NCBI GenBank assembly: GCA_036166415.1
Contig: JAYZHP010000081.1
Location: 1 to 64,000 of the forward strand
DNA: 64,000 nucleotides
Source of the DNA: TMED108 sp036166415
GTDB lineage: Bacteria > Fidelibacterota > Marinisomatia > Marinisomatales > TCS55
Direction of reading: 5' to 3'
The notes under the pieces are model-generated. The model was not told the origin of the DNA. It was given only the letters and a program-made list of their open reading frames with translations, and did no database searches. A program made the translations under genes and the position numbers. Of the stretch, positions 53,873-62,800 are shown in pieces. Position 1 is the first letter of the stretch. Every line of letters begins with the position of its first letter.

Positions 53873-54855
53873 AAGCTTAATTCCTTTAATTTATTTGACT
53901 GAGTAAATATTACAAACATTGTACAGCAACCAAGTAGTGCAGCCCCATTGACTACATGGAAACTGGCTATATAGGGCATACGCTCAGATAAAACAGTTAC
54001 GGCTCCTAGGATAATTTGAATAAATAAAATTATTGAAATCATAATCAACATCTTTAATTCCATAGAATTCTTTTTAACAATTTTCCCAAATTTATAAATA
54101 AAGAAAGACAATACTAAAGTGATTATAATAGCACCCAAACGGTGTAAAAAATGAATGGTGACTTGCCACTTTGAAACCATATCTAAATTCTTATCAAATA
54201 ACTCAGCATTAATATTATCTATCATAATATCAGAAAAAGTAGGAATCCACATACCCCCCATTGTAGGAAAATCAGGAATGGCAAGACCGGATGCTGTATG
54301 TCGCATTAAAGCGCCTAAAATTAATTGAATATAAACCATGGCAGTTAGTATTACTGCACCACGTTTAATAGATAATGGATAATTAATATTGTTTCTATGG
54401 CTTCTAATAGATGAAAGGCTGTAAGCAATAAATATCGTTGAAACAAAAAATGTCTGCGCAAGTATTCCATGAACAATTGAAATTGGTGCCGGTAAAAAGA
54501 ATAGCACTGTCATTCCACCAAGCAGTCCTTGAATGACAACTAATAAAAGAGCAAAAAAACCCATTTTTTTTATCCATAATGGTTGATTTGAAAAACCTAA
54601 TAAAATTGACTGAACTAAAGTCAAAAACCCAACTATGGTTGCAAAAAGTCTATGGCCATGTTCATAAAATATTCCACCAACCATTTCAGAAACTGGAAAG
54701 GAAAACATTTGTTTGCCATAGGATGTTGGCCAGTCTGGCACAGATAATCCGACTTCATGACTTTTAACTAATGCGCCGACAAAAATTAAAAATAATGTAG
54801 ATATTACAACTAACTTTGACAAGCGCCTAAGGCTGGAGTCAACTAATGATTGCAT
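53869..54855 (-). CDS. ctaA: Haem A synthase (COX15/CtaA)
   Basis: A 328-residue protein with eight membrane helices. It has the family blocks FVGALVKSHEVGLSVPDWPTSYG (residues about 20-42), YEHGHRLFATIVGF with conserved His, IVHGILAQTFF, and a second repeat with LGALMRHTASGLAIPDFPTMGG and IHFLHRLGAII. The four histidines bind the two haems. It oxidises the C8 methyl of haem O to a formyl group, so the oxidase below is likely an a-type enzyme. ATG at 54855 heads the ctaA-ctaB-sco-DUF420 set; an inverted repeat and a TTGACA hexamer lie upstream. Confidence 0.94.
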   Translation of the reverse strand: MQSLVDSSLRRLSKLVVISTLFLIFVGALVKSHEVGLSVPDWPTSYGKQMFSFPVSEMVGGIFYEHGHRLFATIVGFLTLVQSILLGFSNQPLWIKKMGFFALLLVVIQGLLGGMTVLFFLPAPISIVHGILAQTFFVSTIFIAYSLSSIRSHRNNINYPLSIKRGAVILTAMVYIQLILGALMRHTASGLAIPDFPTMGGMWIPTFSDIMIDNINAELFDKNLDMVSKWQVTIHFLHRLGAIIITLVLSFFIYKFGKIVKKNSMELKMLIMISIILFIQIILGAVTVLSERMPYIASFHVVNGAALLGCCTMFVIFTQSNKLKELSF

Positions 54856-54896
54856 GAATAAATTATATCTATTAATAATTAATGTAAAAATTGGAT

Positions 54897-54914
54897 GTCA
54901 AACAAAAGTTTGAC
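54897..54914. promoter_or_regulatory. Inverted repeat with overlapping TTGACA, upstream of ctaA
   Basis: GTCAAAC-AAAA-GTTTGAC is a perfect 7-bp inverted repeat in the 82-base interval between coxB and ctaA. On the minus strand, the right arm ends in TTGACA, a consensus -35 hexamer facing ctaA, about 41 bases before its ATG. A TATAAT lies further on, but spaced 28 bases from TTGACA, too far for a normal pair. The repeat may be an operator over a ctaA promoter, or a weak terminator after coxB; there is no immediate U-run. Confidence 0.4.
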
Positions 54915-54937
54915 TTAATATAAATTAATTATATGAC

Positions 54938-55813
54938 CTACCATTCATCATCACCCCAATCATCTTCATCTTCTGCTTCTTCAAGTAAAAACTCCTGCTC
55001 TGAATCCATCCATTGTTTATATCCATCTTCATCAAAAACTGTCAGATAACCTCTCATTTGAGCATGCTGTGCCCCACATAATTGAGCGCAAGCAATTTCA
55101 AATCCCTTATATCGATCAAGTGGCTTTTTTTCTTCGAAATCCTCTCGCGCAGTGCCTTTTATTGTTTTTAAAAAGTCATCTGTGGTCATTGTTGCTTCAA
55201 ACCAGACCGGAATTGTCATTCCAGGAATCGCATCTTGAGAGACTCTAAGCTCGGGGAGTTTAAAATTATGAATAACATCTCTTGATGATAGCAAGATATT
55301 TATTGGTGTATTCACAGGAATTTTTAATTGGTTCTGCAAAACAACATCATCCTTAGCATATTCATCAGTGCGATCAAGTCCAATGAAGTTTTGTTCTTCA
55401 TCATTAACTAAATCAATATTGGTTGAACCGAAAACATTATCTGGTCCTGGGTAATGTATATTCCAGGCAAATTGCTGAGCGACTACTCTAATCTGAATAG
55501 AATCAATTGTATCGGGAACATCATTTACCCTGCTCGCCCATATAGGAAATGCAAAACCTATCAATAATACTACTTCAATTAATGCAACTGCTACTTCAGC
55601 ATATGTAGAATAGTGATTTTTCACTCCATGGTAGTCTGCTTTTGGCTGTCTTGATGAACGAAATCTAATAAGCGTATATATAAAATAAGCTCCCCAACCA
55701 ACAAATAGTATCAGCATCAACCAGTGAACCAGTGAAATTACATTATCAATAGCAGGTCCTTGCGTTGAAGCAGAAACAGTTGGTAGTCCTAATTTTCTAA
55801 GTAATTCTAACAT
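54938..55813 (-). CDS. coxB: Cytochrome c oxidase subunit II (CuA)
   Basis: A 291-residue subunit II with two N-terminal membrane helices (about 26-49 and 73-93) and a periplasmic cupredoxin domain. CuA ligands are H182 (VIHNFKLPELR), C242 and C246 (IACAQLCGAQH), H250 and M253. W117 in QQFAWNIHYPG is the aromatic region that receives electrons. There is no cytochrome c fusion, so this is aa3- rather than caa3-type. The C-terminus is an unusual acidic tail EEAEDEDDWGDDEW, nearly identical to the end of the octaheme cytochrome encoded at 59890. It lies downstream of coxA, not upstream as in most cox operons. Confidence 0.94.
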   Translation of the reverse strand: MLELLRKLGLPTVSASTQGPAIDNVISLVHWLMLILFVGWGAYFIYTLIRFRSSRQPKADYHGVKNHYSTYAEVAVALIEVVLLIGFAFPIWASRVNDVPDTIDSIQIRVVAQQFAWNIHYPGPDNVFGSTNIDLVNDEEQNFIGLDRTDEYAKDDVVLQNQLKIPVNTPINILLSSRDVIHNFKLPELRVSQDAIPGMTIPVWFEATMTTDDFLKTIKGTAREDFEEKKPLDRYKGFEIACAQLCGAQHAQMRGYLTVFDEDGYKQWMDSEQEFLLEEAEDEDDWGDDEW

Positions 55814-55825
55814 TAGGCTATAGCC

Positions 55826-56068
55826 TTAAATATTCTTTTTTCTTTTTGATAAGGTTTTTGCATACTCTTTAGCTCTTTTATTCAAAACATAAATAAATGA
55901 TACAAAGCTACTTAATACTCCTCCGGTAATTGTAAGCATAGTAATAATAGCCAAATTCATTCCTTGCGTTGCCTTTGCATTTGGGTCGCCAAAACACGTG
56001 GAGCATGCATAAGCAATTTCAGGTACAACAATAATAATGGCTAGCGTAACTACAATTGTTCTAATCAT
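55826..56068 (-). CDS. 80-residue membrane protein with CSTCFGDP motif, cox-operon associated
   Basis: The protein has an N-terminal hydrophobic segment (1-20), the motif YACSTCFGDPNAKATQGMN (20-38), a second helix (about 38-63) and a basic tail. The CxxC pair followed by FGDP would lie at the outer face if the N-terminus is a cleaved signal or anchor; it could bind metal or form a disulfide. Small CxxC-x-GDP proteins appear beside cox genes in several phyla as far as I recall, but no function is known. It is 12 bases from coxB and 2 bases after the 57-residue gene. Confidence 0.7.
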   Translation of the reverse strand: MIRTIVVTLAIIIVVPEIAYACSTCFGDPNAKATQGMNLAIITMLTITGGVLSSFVSFIYVLNKRAKEYAKTLSKRKKNI

Positions 56069-56070
56069 AA

Positions 56071-56244
56071 CTAAATCGTTCTAAACTTCTTATATACTTG
56101 TATTCCATAATAGACTAAAGCAACACCCCCTACAAATGATCCAATGCTAATCATAGGTGATCTATTGACCCCCCAAAAACCTACACCCAATGAAAGACAG
56201 GTTGATAAAATTATAAATAAAATATGAAAAGATTTAATTGACAT
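56071..56244 (-). CDS. 57-residue small membrane protein in the cox operon
   Basis: ATG 56244 to TAG 56071-56073 encodes a 57-residue protein with two hydrophobic stretches (SFHILFIILSTCLSLGVGFW and MISIGSFVGGVALVYYG) and a basic end (VYKKFRTI). It is packed with 2-base gaps on both sides between the coxIV-type and CSTCFGDP genes, so it is almost certainly translated. No named family; a small oxidase subunit or assembly factor is likely by position. Confidence 0.7.
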   Translation of the reverse strand: MSIKSFHILFIILSTCLSLGVGFWGVNRSPMISIGSFVGGVALVYYGIQVYKKFRTI

Positions 56245-56246
56245 AC

Positions 56247-56543
56247 TTAATAGATCCTGGCTTGAGCTAGCATTGTACCAATAGGTAAAATAATTAAAAT
56301 TAAAAAAGCAACAGCAGTTGCGATTAAAGTCCAGTATATAGTGGTTTTCTCATCAATTAAATGCATGAAGTAACACGCCACCAAAGATGCCTTGACGCTT
56401 GCAACAAGCAAGCCAAGAGCTATTCCTGATTTTACACCAATATCTAGATAAGAGATAGCTACCGTCACTACAGTTAAACATGCTAGGGCAACAAAAACTA
56501 TTACATATGTCTTTATATGATGTTTTACTTCTTCTGGTGTCAT
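56247..56543 (-). CDS. coxD: Cytochrome c oxidase subunit IV (prokaryotic type)
   Basis: I start this gene at ATG 56543 (MTPEEVKHHIKTYVIVFVAL), 9 bases after GAGG; a longer in-frame reading overlaps coxC by about 68 bases and adds a hydrophobic segment with no ribosome site. The 98-residue product has three membrane helices and the conserved VKASLVACYFMHLIDEK block typical of the CoxD/CyoD/CtaF family. It is a small accessory subunit that stabilises the haem-copper oxidase. Ten bases separate it from coxC. Confidence 0.85.
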   Translation of the reverse strand: MTPEEVKHHIKTYVIVFVALACLTVVTVAISYLDIGVKSGIALGLLVASVKASLVACYFMHLIDEKTTIYWTLIATAVAFLILIILPIGTMLAQARIY

Positions 56544-56553
56544 AAATAATTCC

Positions 56554-57144
56554 TCATAATAAATATAGAACTGGGAAAAGAAAAATCCAGACCAAATCAA
56601 CAAAATGCCAATACAGACCAACTATTTCTATTCTATTTGTAAATCGTTCAGGATCTGTATTCCACATTTTTGAACCTGGACCAAAAAAATAACCGATTAC
56701 AATAATTCCTCCAATTACATGGAGAACATGCAAACCTGTCATTGTAAAATAAATACCTAAAAAATTATTCGTGCTAGGATAATAATGATGGCTGAACTTT
56801 GCTGTATATTCAAAATATTTAATTACCAAAAACCCAAAAGCAAAAAGCAAAGTAACACCAGAGTAAAGTTTAAATTTCTTAAAATCATTTAATTTTAATG
56901 ATGCCCAACTCATGACCATGGTTACTGATGATGAGATTAAGAATAAAGTGTTTAAGGTAGCTAAGGGTACATCAAGATATTTTGTTCCAGGAGGCCAATT
57001 ATCTACACCAGTCCTTAAAAAGATATAGGCAGAAAATAATCCACCAAATAACATGACTTCGGATGCTAGAAAAAGCCATATTCCTAATTTCCCATTGTAT
57101 AATCCTGTATCAGGACGCTCTTTAACATTAAATGGAATATCCAT
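56554..57144 (-). CDS. coxC: Cytochrome c oxidase subunit III
   Basis: A 196-residue subunit III of the short, five-helix type. Blocks include KLGIWLFLASEVMLFGGLFSAYIFLR (residues 19-44), with the conserved Glu, FLGIYFTMTGLHVLHVIGG and VGLYWHFVDLVWIFLFPVLYL at the end. It lacks the first two helices of the long mitochondrial form. Subunit III stabilises proton uptake by subunit I. It lies 5 bases after coxA and 10 before coxD. Confidence 0.94.
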   Translation of the reverse strand: MDIPFNVKERPDTGLYNGKLGIWLFLASEVMLFGGLFSAYIFLRTGVDNWPPGTKYLDVPLATLNTLFLISSSVTMVMSWASLKLNDFKKFKLYSGVTLLFAFGFLVIKYFEYTAKFSHHYYPSTNNFLGIYFTMTGLHVLHVIGGIIVIGYFFGPGSKMWNTDPERFTNRIEIVGLYWHFVDLVWIFLFPVLYLL

Positions 57145-57149
57145 ACTAA

Positions 57150-58862
57150 TTAACCTTTTTGACTTTGTGGTAAGAAATCGTTTTTTTGATTAGGAACGCT
57201 ATATTCATACGGGCCTCGATATACTGTAGGGACTTTTTCAAAATTGCCGTGCCCTAAAGGCGGTGATGTTGTATCGGTCCAATCTATAGTCGTCGCACCC
57301 CATGGGTTTGATTCACCTGTTTTTTCAGATCGAAGACTAATTATCATATTTACAATAAAGAACAACTGGGCAACACCTAATAGCCATGCAGATATTGTCA
57401 TAAATTCATTTAAATGAATTACTCCAGCAGCATGCGCATAAGTTTCTCCTCCATCATTCATTCTCCTTGAAAGACCTGCTAATCCTTGAATAAACATAGG
57501 CATAAAGACGCCGTTCATAAATATAAATGAGAAATAAAAATGAAGTTTTCCAAGGGTTTCATTCGTTCGCTTTCCTGTAATTTTTGGAAACCAATAATAA
57601 ATTCCTGCAAATAAGGCAAAAATTGTTCCTGGGGCTACTACATAGTGAAAATGACCAATTACATAATAAGTATCATGAAGATGTATATCAGCTGCAGCTA
57701 AACCAAGAGGAAGGCCTGTTAATCCACCAATTCCAAACATTGGCAAAAAACCAAGGGCGAACAGCATTGGAGTATTAAATCTGATTGAACCACCCCAAAG
57801 TGAGAGTAATAACGCGGTTAAAATCACAACAGAAGGAATTGATATAATCATTGTTGTTGTTTGAAAGAAAGCTCCAATTGTAGTACCCATTCCAGTAAGG
57901 TACATGTGATGGGCCCAGACTATAAACGACATAAATCCTAGAAATACCATCGCATAAACCAATGATCTATAACCTTTAATAGGTTTTCTTGTATTGTTAG
58001 CAATCACTTCCGTAACAATACCAAAAGCAGGAAGAATCAAGACATATACCTCAGGATGTGCTAAAAACCAGAATAAGTGCTGCCAAAGTAAGGGGCTTCC
58101 ACCGCCTGCATAAGGACCTCCGCCGCTTACTACTAATCCGCTTGGCATAAAAAAACTTGTTCCGGCTAAGCGATCCATTAATTGTAGAATACCTGCAGCT
58201 TCCAATGGAGGGAATGCTAAAAGTAATAAAAAGGCTGTAATAAACTGAGTCCATACAAAAATAGGTAATTTCATCCAGGTCATTCCATCGGCACGTAGCT
58301 GAATAACAGTTACCAAAATGTTAACCGATCCTAATAATGAAGATGTTATGAGCATAACCATTCCCCATAACCAGACAGTTTGCCCCATTGTTGCAATATT
58401 TGATAAAGGAGGATATGATGTCCATCCAGAGTTTGCTGCTCCACCTGGCACAAAAAACCCAATTACCATAATAACCGATCCTAAAAAATACATCCAATAG
58501 GATGCAGCATTAAGTTTAGGGAAGGCCATATCGATTGCCCCAATTTGCAATGGGACAAAATAGTTTCCAAATGCACCAAAAGCTAATGGAACTACACCTA
58601 AAAATATCATTATTGTTCCATGCATTGCACCCATAGAATTATATGTTTCAGGTGGAAGAGCTCCATCTGGACCTAGAAGACTTCCGATCAATGGGATTGG
58701 TGTTCCTGGGTAGGCAATCTGATACCGCATAATGGAAATAAGAACAAATCCAAACAGAAGCCAAACCAGAGAGGTAATTCCATATTGAATACCAATTACT
58801 TTATGGTCAGTTGACCAAATATATTTAGTCCAAAAACTCTGCTTATGATGTCCTTCGCTCAT
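57150..58862 (-). CDS. coxA: Cytochrome c oxidase subunit I
   Basis: A 570-residue haem-copper oxidase subunit I with 12 or more helices. The low-spin haem ligand is in MGAMHGTIMIFLGVVPLAF, CuB ligands in WFLAHPEVYVLILPAFGIV (the His-Tyr crosslink pair H/Y of HPEVY) and WAHHMYLTGMG, and the high-spin and low-spin haem histidines in HDTYYVIGHFHYVVAPG. This reduces O2 to water and pumps protons. ATG at 58862 opens the cox operon (coxA-coxC-coxD-57aa-80aa-coxB). The 214-base interval upstream is shared with the divergent cupredoxin gene, so both may be controlled from there. Confidence 0.95.
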   Translation of the reverse strand: MSEGHHKQSFWTKYIWSTDHKVIGIQYGITSLVWLLFGFVLISIMRYQIAYPGTPIPLIGSLLGPDGALPPETYNSMGAMHGTIMIFLGVVPLAFGAFGNYFVPLQIGAIDMAFPKLNAASYWMYFLGSVIMVIGFFVPGGAANSGWTSYPPLSNIATMGQTVWLWGMVMLITSSLLGSVNILVTVIQLRADGMTWMKLPIFVWTQFITAFLLLLAFPPLEAAGILQLMDRLAGTSFFMPSGLVVSGGGPYAGGGSPLLWQHLFWFLAHPEVYVLILPAFGIVTEVIANNTRKPIKGYRSLVYAMVFLGFMSFIVWAHHMYLTGMGTTIGAFFQTTTMIISIPSVVILTALLLSLWGGSIRFNTPMLFALGFLPMFGIGGLTGLPLGLAAADIHLHDTYYVIGHFHYVVAPGTIFALFAGIYYWFPKITGKRTNETLGKLHFYFSFIFMNGVFMPMFIQGLAGLSRRMNDGGETYAHAAGVIHLNEFMTISAWLLGVAQLFFIVNMIISLRSEKTGESNPWGATTIDWTDTTSPPLGHGNFEKVPTVYRGPYEYSVPNQKNDFLPQSQKG

Positions 58863-59014
58863 GATTACCTTTAATTAAATATTTAGGGGCTATCGTGTGA
58901 TATGTTTTTGAGTTCAATTATAACTATAATTAAATAAAATTTACGGTTTCAATGAAGTATCTACAAAGTTGATTTTACTAATTTTTTATTATGCTTTAGT
59001 TTGTTGTTTTAGTT

Positions 59015-59071
59015 TTGTTACTTTATCTAAATTTAATTATATAGTACAGTTAATATTTTAATCATTCGGAG
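59015..59071 (+). promoter_or_regulatory. Candidate promoter and ribosome site of the cupredoxin gene
   Basis: TTGTTA at 59015-59020 and TATAGT at 59040-59045, 19 bases apart, resemble a sigma70-type promoter. A clear GGAG ribosome site at 59068-59071 lies 5 bases before ATG 59077. The ribosome site is firm, the promoter only a candidate. The rest of the 58863-59076 interval holds no gene that I can see. Confidence 0.4.
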
Positions 59072-59076
59072 AAATA

Positions 59077-59784
59077 ATGAACAAAATTATCATCAATATT
59101 ATAGTCATCTCTTTGGGGGCAAATATTTTATTTGCAGGAGAAGTTAAAGGTAGCGTGAAATATGTAGGCAAACCACCAAAGGCGAAGCGCTTAAGAATGG
59201 ATGCTGATCCTGTATGTGCAGCCTCCCACCAGGAAGCTGCAAAAGCTGAATCTTTTGTTGTTGATGCAAACGGAAATCTTGCTAATGTTATCGTTTATCT
59301 TAAAAATGTTAAATACGATGGAAAGGCTCCAGCAAAAGCAAAAACTCTTGATCAGGCAGGTTGTGTTTATACTCCCCACGTACTAGGTGTTCAAGCAGGT
59401 CAGCCAATTAAAATTCTTAATAGTGATGCAACCATGCATAACATTCACGGCTTACCAAAAGTAAATAGAGAATTTAATTTTGGTATGCCTAAGACATTGA
59501 AAGAGAAGACCATCACTTTTGATAAAGCAGAAGATGTATTTGTGGTAAAATGCGATGTACATCCATGGATGAAAAGTTATACTCAGGTGTTTGATCATCC
59601 ATATTTTTCTGTGACAGATAAAAGTGGAAATTACAGTATTCCCAATGTCCCTGATGGAACTTATGAAATTGTCGCATGGCAAGAAAAATTTGGAAGCAAA
59701 AGGACTCTTTCTCAAAGCGTGACTGTTAAATCCGGTAAAGCAGTAGTCAACTTTGAATTTAGTCGACCAAAACCAAAGAAATAG
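59077..59784 (+). CDS. Periplasmic cupredoxin-like protein with carboxypeptidase-regulatory-like domain
   Basis: A 235-residue exported protein (signal 1-20, ISLGANILFAGEVKG). Residues about 65-170 form a plastocyanin-like fold with type 1 copper ligands: H121 or H124 (ATMHNIHG), and the loop C159-D-V-H162-P-W-M165. Residues about 173-230 look like a carboxypeptidase-regulatory beta domain (YSIPNVPDGTYEIVAWQE). The protein is rich in lysine at both ends (GKPPKAKRLR, RPKPKK). Such proteins can carry single electrons. It is encoded between the oxidase operon and the cytochrome b/c genes, so a role as electron carrier between them is attractive, but not shown. Confidence 0.85.
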   Translation: MNKIIINIIVISLGANILFAGEVKGSVKYVGKPPKAKRLRMDADPVCAASHQEAAKAESFVVDANGNLANVIVYLKNVKYDGKAPAKAKTLDQAGCVYTPHVLGVQAGQPIKILNSDATMHNIHGLPKVNREFNFGMPKTLKEKTITFDKAEDVFVVKCDVHPWMKSYTQVFDHPYFSVTDKSGNYSIPNVPDGTYEIVAWQEKFGSKRTLSQSVTVKSGKAVVNFEFSRPKPKK

Positions 59785-59811
59785 TAATTTAAAGCTACTT
59801 AATTCAATAAT

Positions 59812-59841
59812 AAAAAAGCCTCGTTAGTGCGAGGCTTTTTT
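59812..59841. terminator. Bidirectional intrinsic terminator
   Basis: AAAAAAGCCTCG-TTAGTG-CGAGGCTTTTTT makes a perfect 12-bp stem with a six-base loop, with GC core GCCTCG/CGAGGC and A/T runs on both sides. It lies 27 bases after the cupredoxin stop and 48 bases beyond the stop of the octaheme cytochrome gene on the other strand, so it can end both convergent transcripts. Confidence 0.92.
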
Positions 59842-59889
59842 ATTGCAAATAGTAATTAATTAAAATGGATTATTATGATCATGTAAGAA

Positions 59890-62800
59890 TTACCAATCGT
59901 CATCTCCCCAATCATCCTCTTCTTCTATGATAAATCCATATCCTTCGGAATTAAGATGACGCCTTACTATATCTGATACATCCTGCTTTCCCCCCATACC
60001 CCACATCCAATCAATAAGTGCCTTATAAAGCAAGGTACTATCAGTGCTAATTTTAGCAACATCCCTACCCCATACTTCTCTAATTGAATTTATCGGTTCT
60101 TCAGTTGGTATGTAAGGCGCTGGCATTTTAGTTCCAGGCATTACATCTTGAGGGTTGATAAACCATTCTACCAGCCATTCGGGTCGCAAACGCTCCTTAG
60201 TTAATGTTAAATTTGGTGCCCATGTTAAAGCTGCCTGTTTTGGTTTTTCTGAACCGTAAAAATGACAATTATTACACGCACCCATTTCAGCAACTCTCTC
60301 TCCTGCTTTAAATGAGGAAGAATTCATAACAAATTGATGAGCATCTTCGTATTTTAAATCTTGACCGTCTTTGTATTGAAAATAAGATATAACTTTATTC
60401 CACTCTTCATCTGTATAGTCAAAACTTGGCATTCTCACTTGAAGGTGAGGTCTCACCATACTAATATCCTTGAACCAATCAAGTAGCCATTGTGGCTGTG
60501 TTTTTCTTCCTTGAGTATTTAATAAGGGTGGGCTAAAGCTTTGCACAATGCTCATATCCTCAGAATTTGTCTCATCAGCAACTACTTTGATCCATTCGGC
60601 TACTGATGGCCAAATTGCTCCCCCTTCACCATCTAGCTTATGACAACCAAGGCAATTATTTGTATGTATGAATTGCTCTCCTTTGGCAATAGCTAAATAC
60701 GTTGGTGATTTCTCTGGAAGCTTAGTCTGAGGAATTTCATCCTTTACGAGTCCCATAATTAACGTAACAAGGGACTCTATTTCTTTACGTTCTAATCCAA
60801 AGTGCGGCATTCTAGACTTCTCTAGAGGCTTTAATTCTTTAATTCCAACCGAATGATCTTCATTTGGAATTAAATCAAATTTTTCTGGTTGATCGATTTT
60901 ATTATAAAACCAATCCCATTTAGTATGGGGTATTTCATCATGCCAGAACCCAAAATCTAACTTTGAAATAAGCTTACTTCCTTCATGATTGAGAGCAATC
61001 CCTATTGGTTTTTTATCTTCAAATCCTTGAATATTATGACAGGAATAACATCCATAATGACCAATTAAATTTTCTCCAGAATAAACAAGTTTTTCCTTTA
61101 TTGTCATATCTTCAAGTAGGTTTTTTACCTGAATAGTTGAATTTAATTGGGATAAAAAGTCAGATGATATTTCATTCAAGATATTTTCATTAACTGAAGG
61201 AACAGGTGTAGAGTCAAATTTTTCACTTTTATCAGCTATTAAGTAGCTAGTAATATCGCTTGCCTCTTGATCAGTCAAGCGCAGATTAGGCATCTTTGTT
61301 CCAGGGTGATAGCTATAAGGGTTTTTCAGCCAATTGAATAGCCATTTTGCGTTTGTTTTAGAACCAATACCTATCAGGTTTGGTCCTTGTTCTTTTCTTA
61401 GGTTTTGTAAAGAGGGTTCATAGCTTGGGTCTGCTTCGGGTTGAATTTGGTGGCAACCCATACAGCCAAGAGACGAAACTAGTAATGCGCCATTTTCTGG
61501 ATCACCAATTTGATTATTGCTTTTATCATATTTAGAAGATTTAGCAAATAAATATTCGGTCATCGCTAAGACTTCTTGTTCAGTTCTAAGTAAATCCTTA
61601 GGGCTGCTGTTATTTCCTTTCTTAAAGAAATGAGGCATCCAGGTGTTATGTCGAAATGCTCTAGGCTCCATAATCCAGCGATATGTCCAATCTTTAGTAG
61701 TTTTTGAGGCAACCTTATACAGACTAGGACCAGCTTTAGGATAATCTTCTCCCCACCGATCCATGCTATGACAAGTATAGCATCCAGCTTTCTCAAAAGT
61801 TGACATTCCAAGACTAAGTTTTTCAGCGCCCTTAATTGGCATATTGTCACTATGGCATTTGAAACATCCGGCCTCTGCATATTGTGTTGGCAACATTTTA
61901 TTACCCCAATAATGCAAAGCTTCCCAGCCATACTTATCATGCCAATCTTTAGCTTGTTCTTCATTTTTTGGCATATGACCTGCAGAAATAAAATCTGTAC
62001 CTCTTCCTCGTCCTGCATGGCAAGTTGTACATCCATATTCACTTGTTGGATGAGGCGAACTTCCACCTACAAACTCTTCTAACCTTGGGTGGGTGGTGTA
62101 TGGTTGCGGTGCATCTTCAAATCCTTTTTTATCAATACCCACATGACATGTTATGCATCTATCTACTTTAGGCATACCCATATATACAAGATCATCCTCA
62201 AGGTCATTTACCACTGTCTGCTTTACTTCATAGTAAGGGTCAATAAAGTCTATAACGGGAACATCTCGAACGATATTGGCTATTTTATTGGCAAAAGTCA
62301 TAGCTTCAGGATCTAATTTTGACAACTGTCTTTCTAATAATTGTTTTTCACTACCTATGGCATATAGCGCGTCATTCGTTTGTTTAATGAATGAATTGAT
62401 TACTTTCAATTCTTGATCAAGACTATCAACCAAGGACTGATTTTTTTCAGCAATTAAAAATGCGGCATCTGTTTTTTTCTTAAGTCTATTGTAATTCTTT
62501 TTTGCTTTTTCAAGATCGCCATGTCCGAATTGAGATTCTTCTAAAGTATATTTTGCAGCATCGAAGTCCGCCTTAGCAAATTGATAATCTTGATTTGACT
62601 GATAAAGAGTAGCATCCAAATCATTGATTTGCGCTTGAATTCTTTCAACCTTATCAGATTGATTTACTAATTCAGTTTGTCTTTTTTCTAATTCACTTAA
62701 TAGATTTTGATAGTCAGAATTTTCAGAAAGAATTAATTCTTGATTAGTTAGTTTCTGCTTAACATTTTCAATCTCCAATTTTCTAAATTCATACTGATAC

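Noticed and set aside
58863..59076. Possible small RNA or tRNA in the coxA-cupredoxin interval
   Set aside because: No cloverleaf, conserved T-loop or stable hairpin with terminator is visible; the AT-rich interval is adequately explained as a divergent promoter region.
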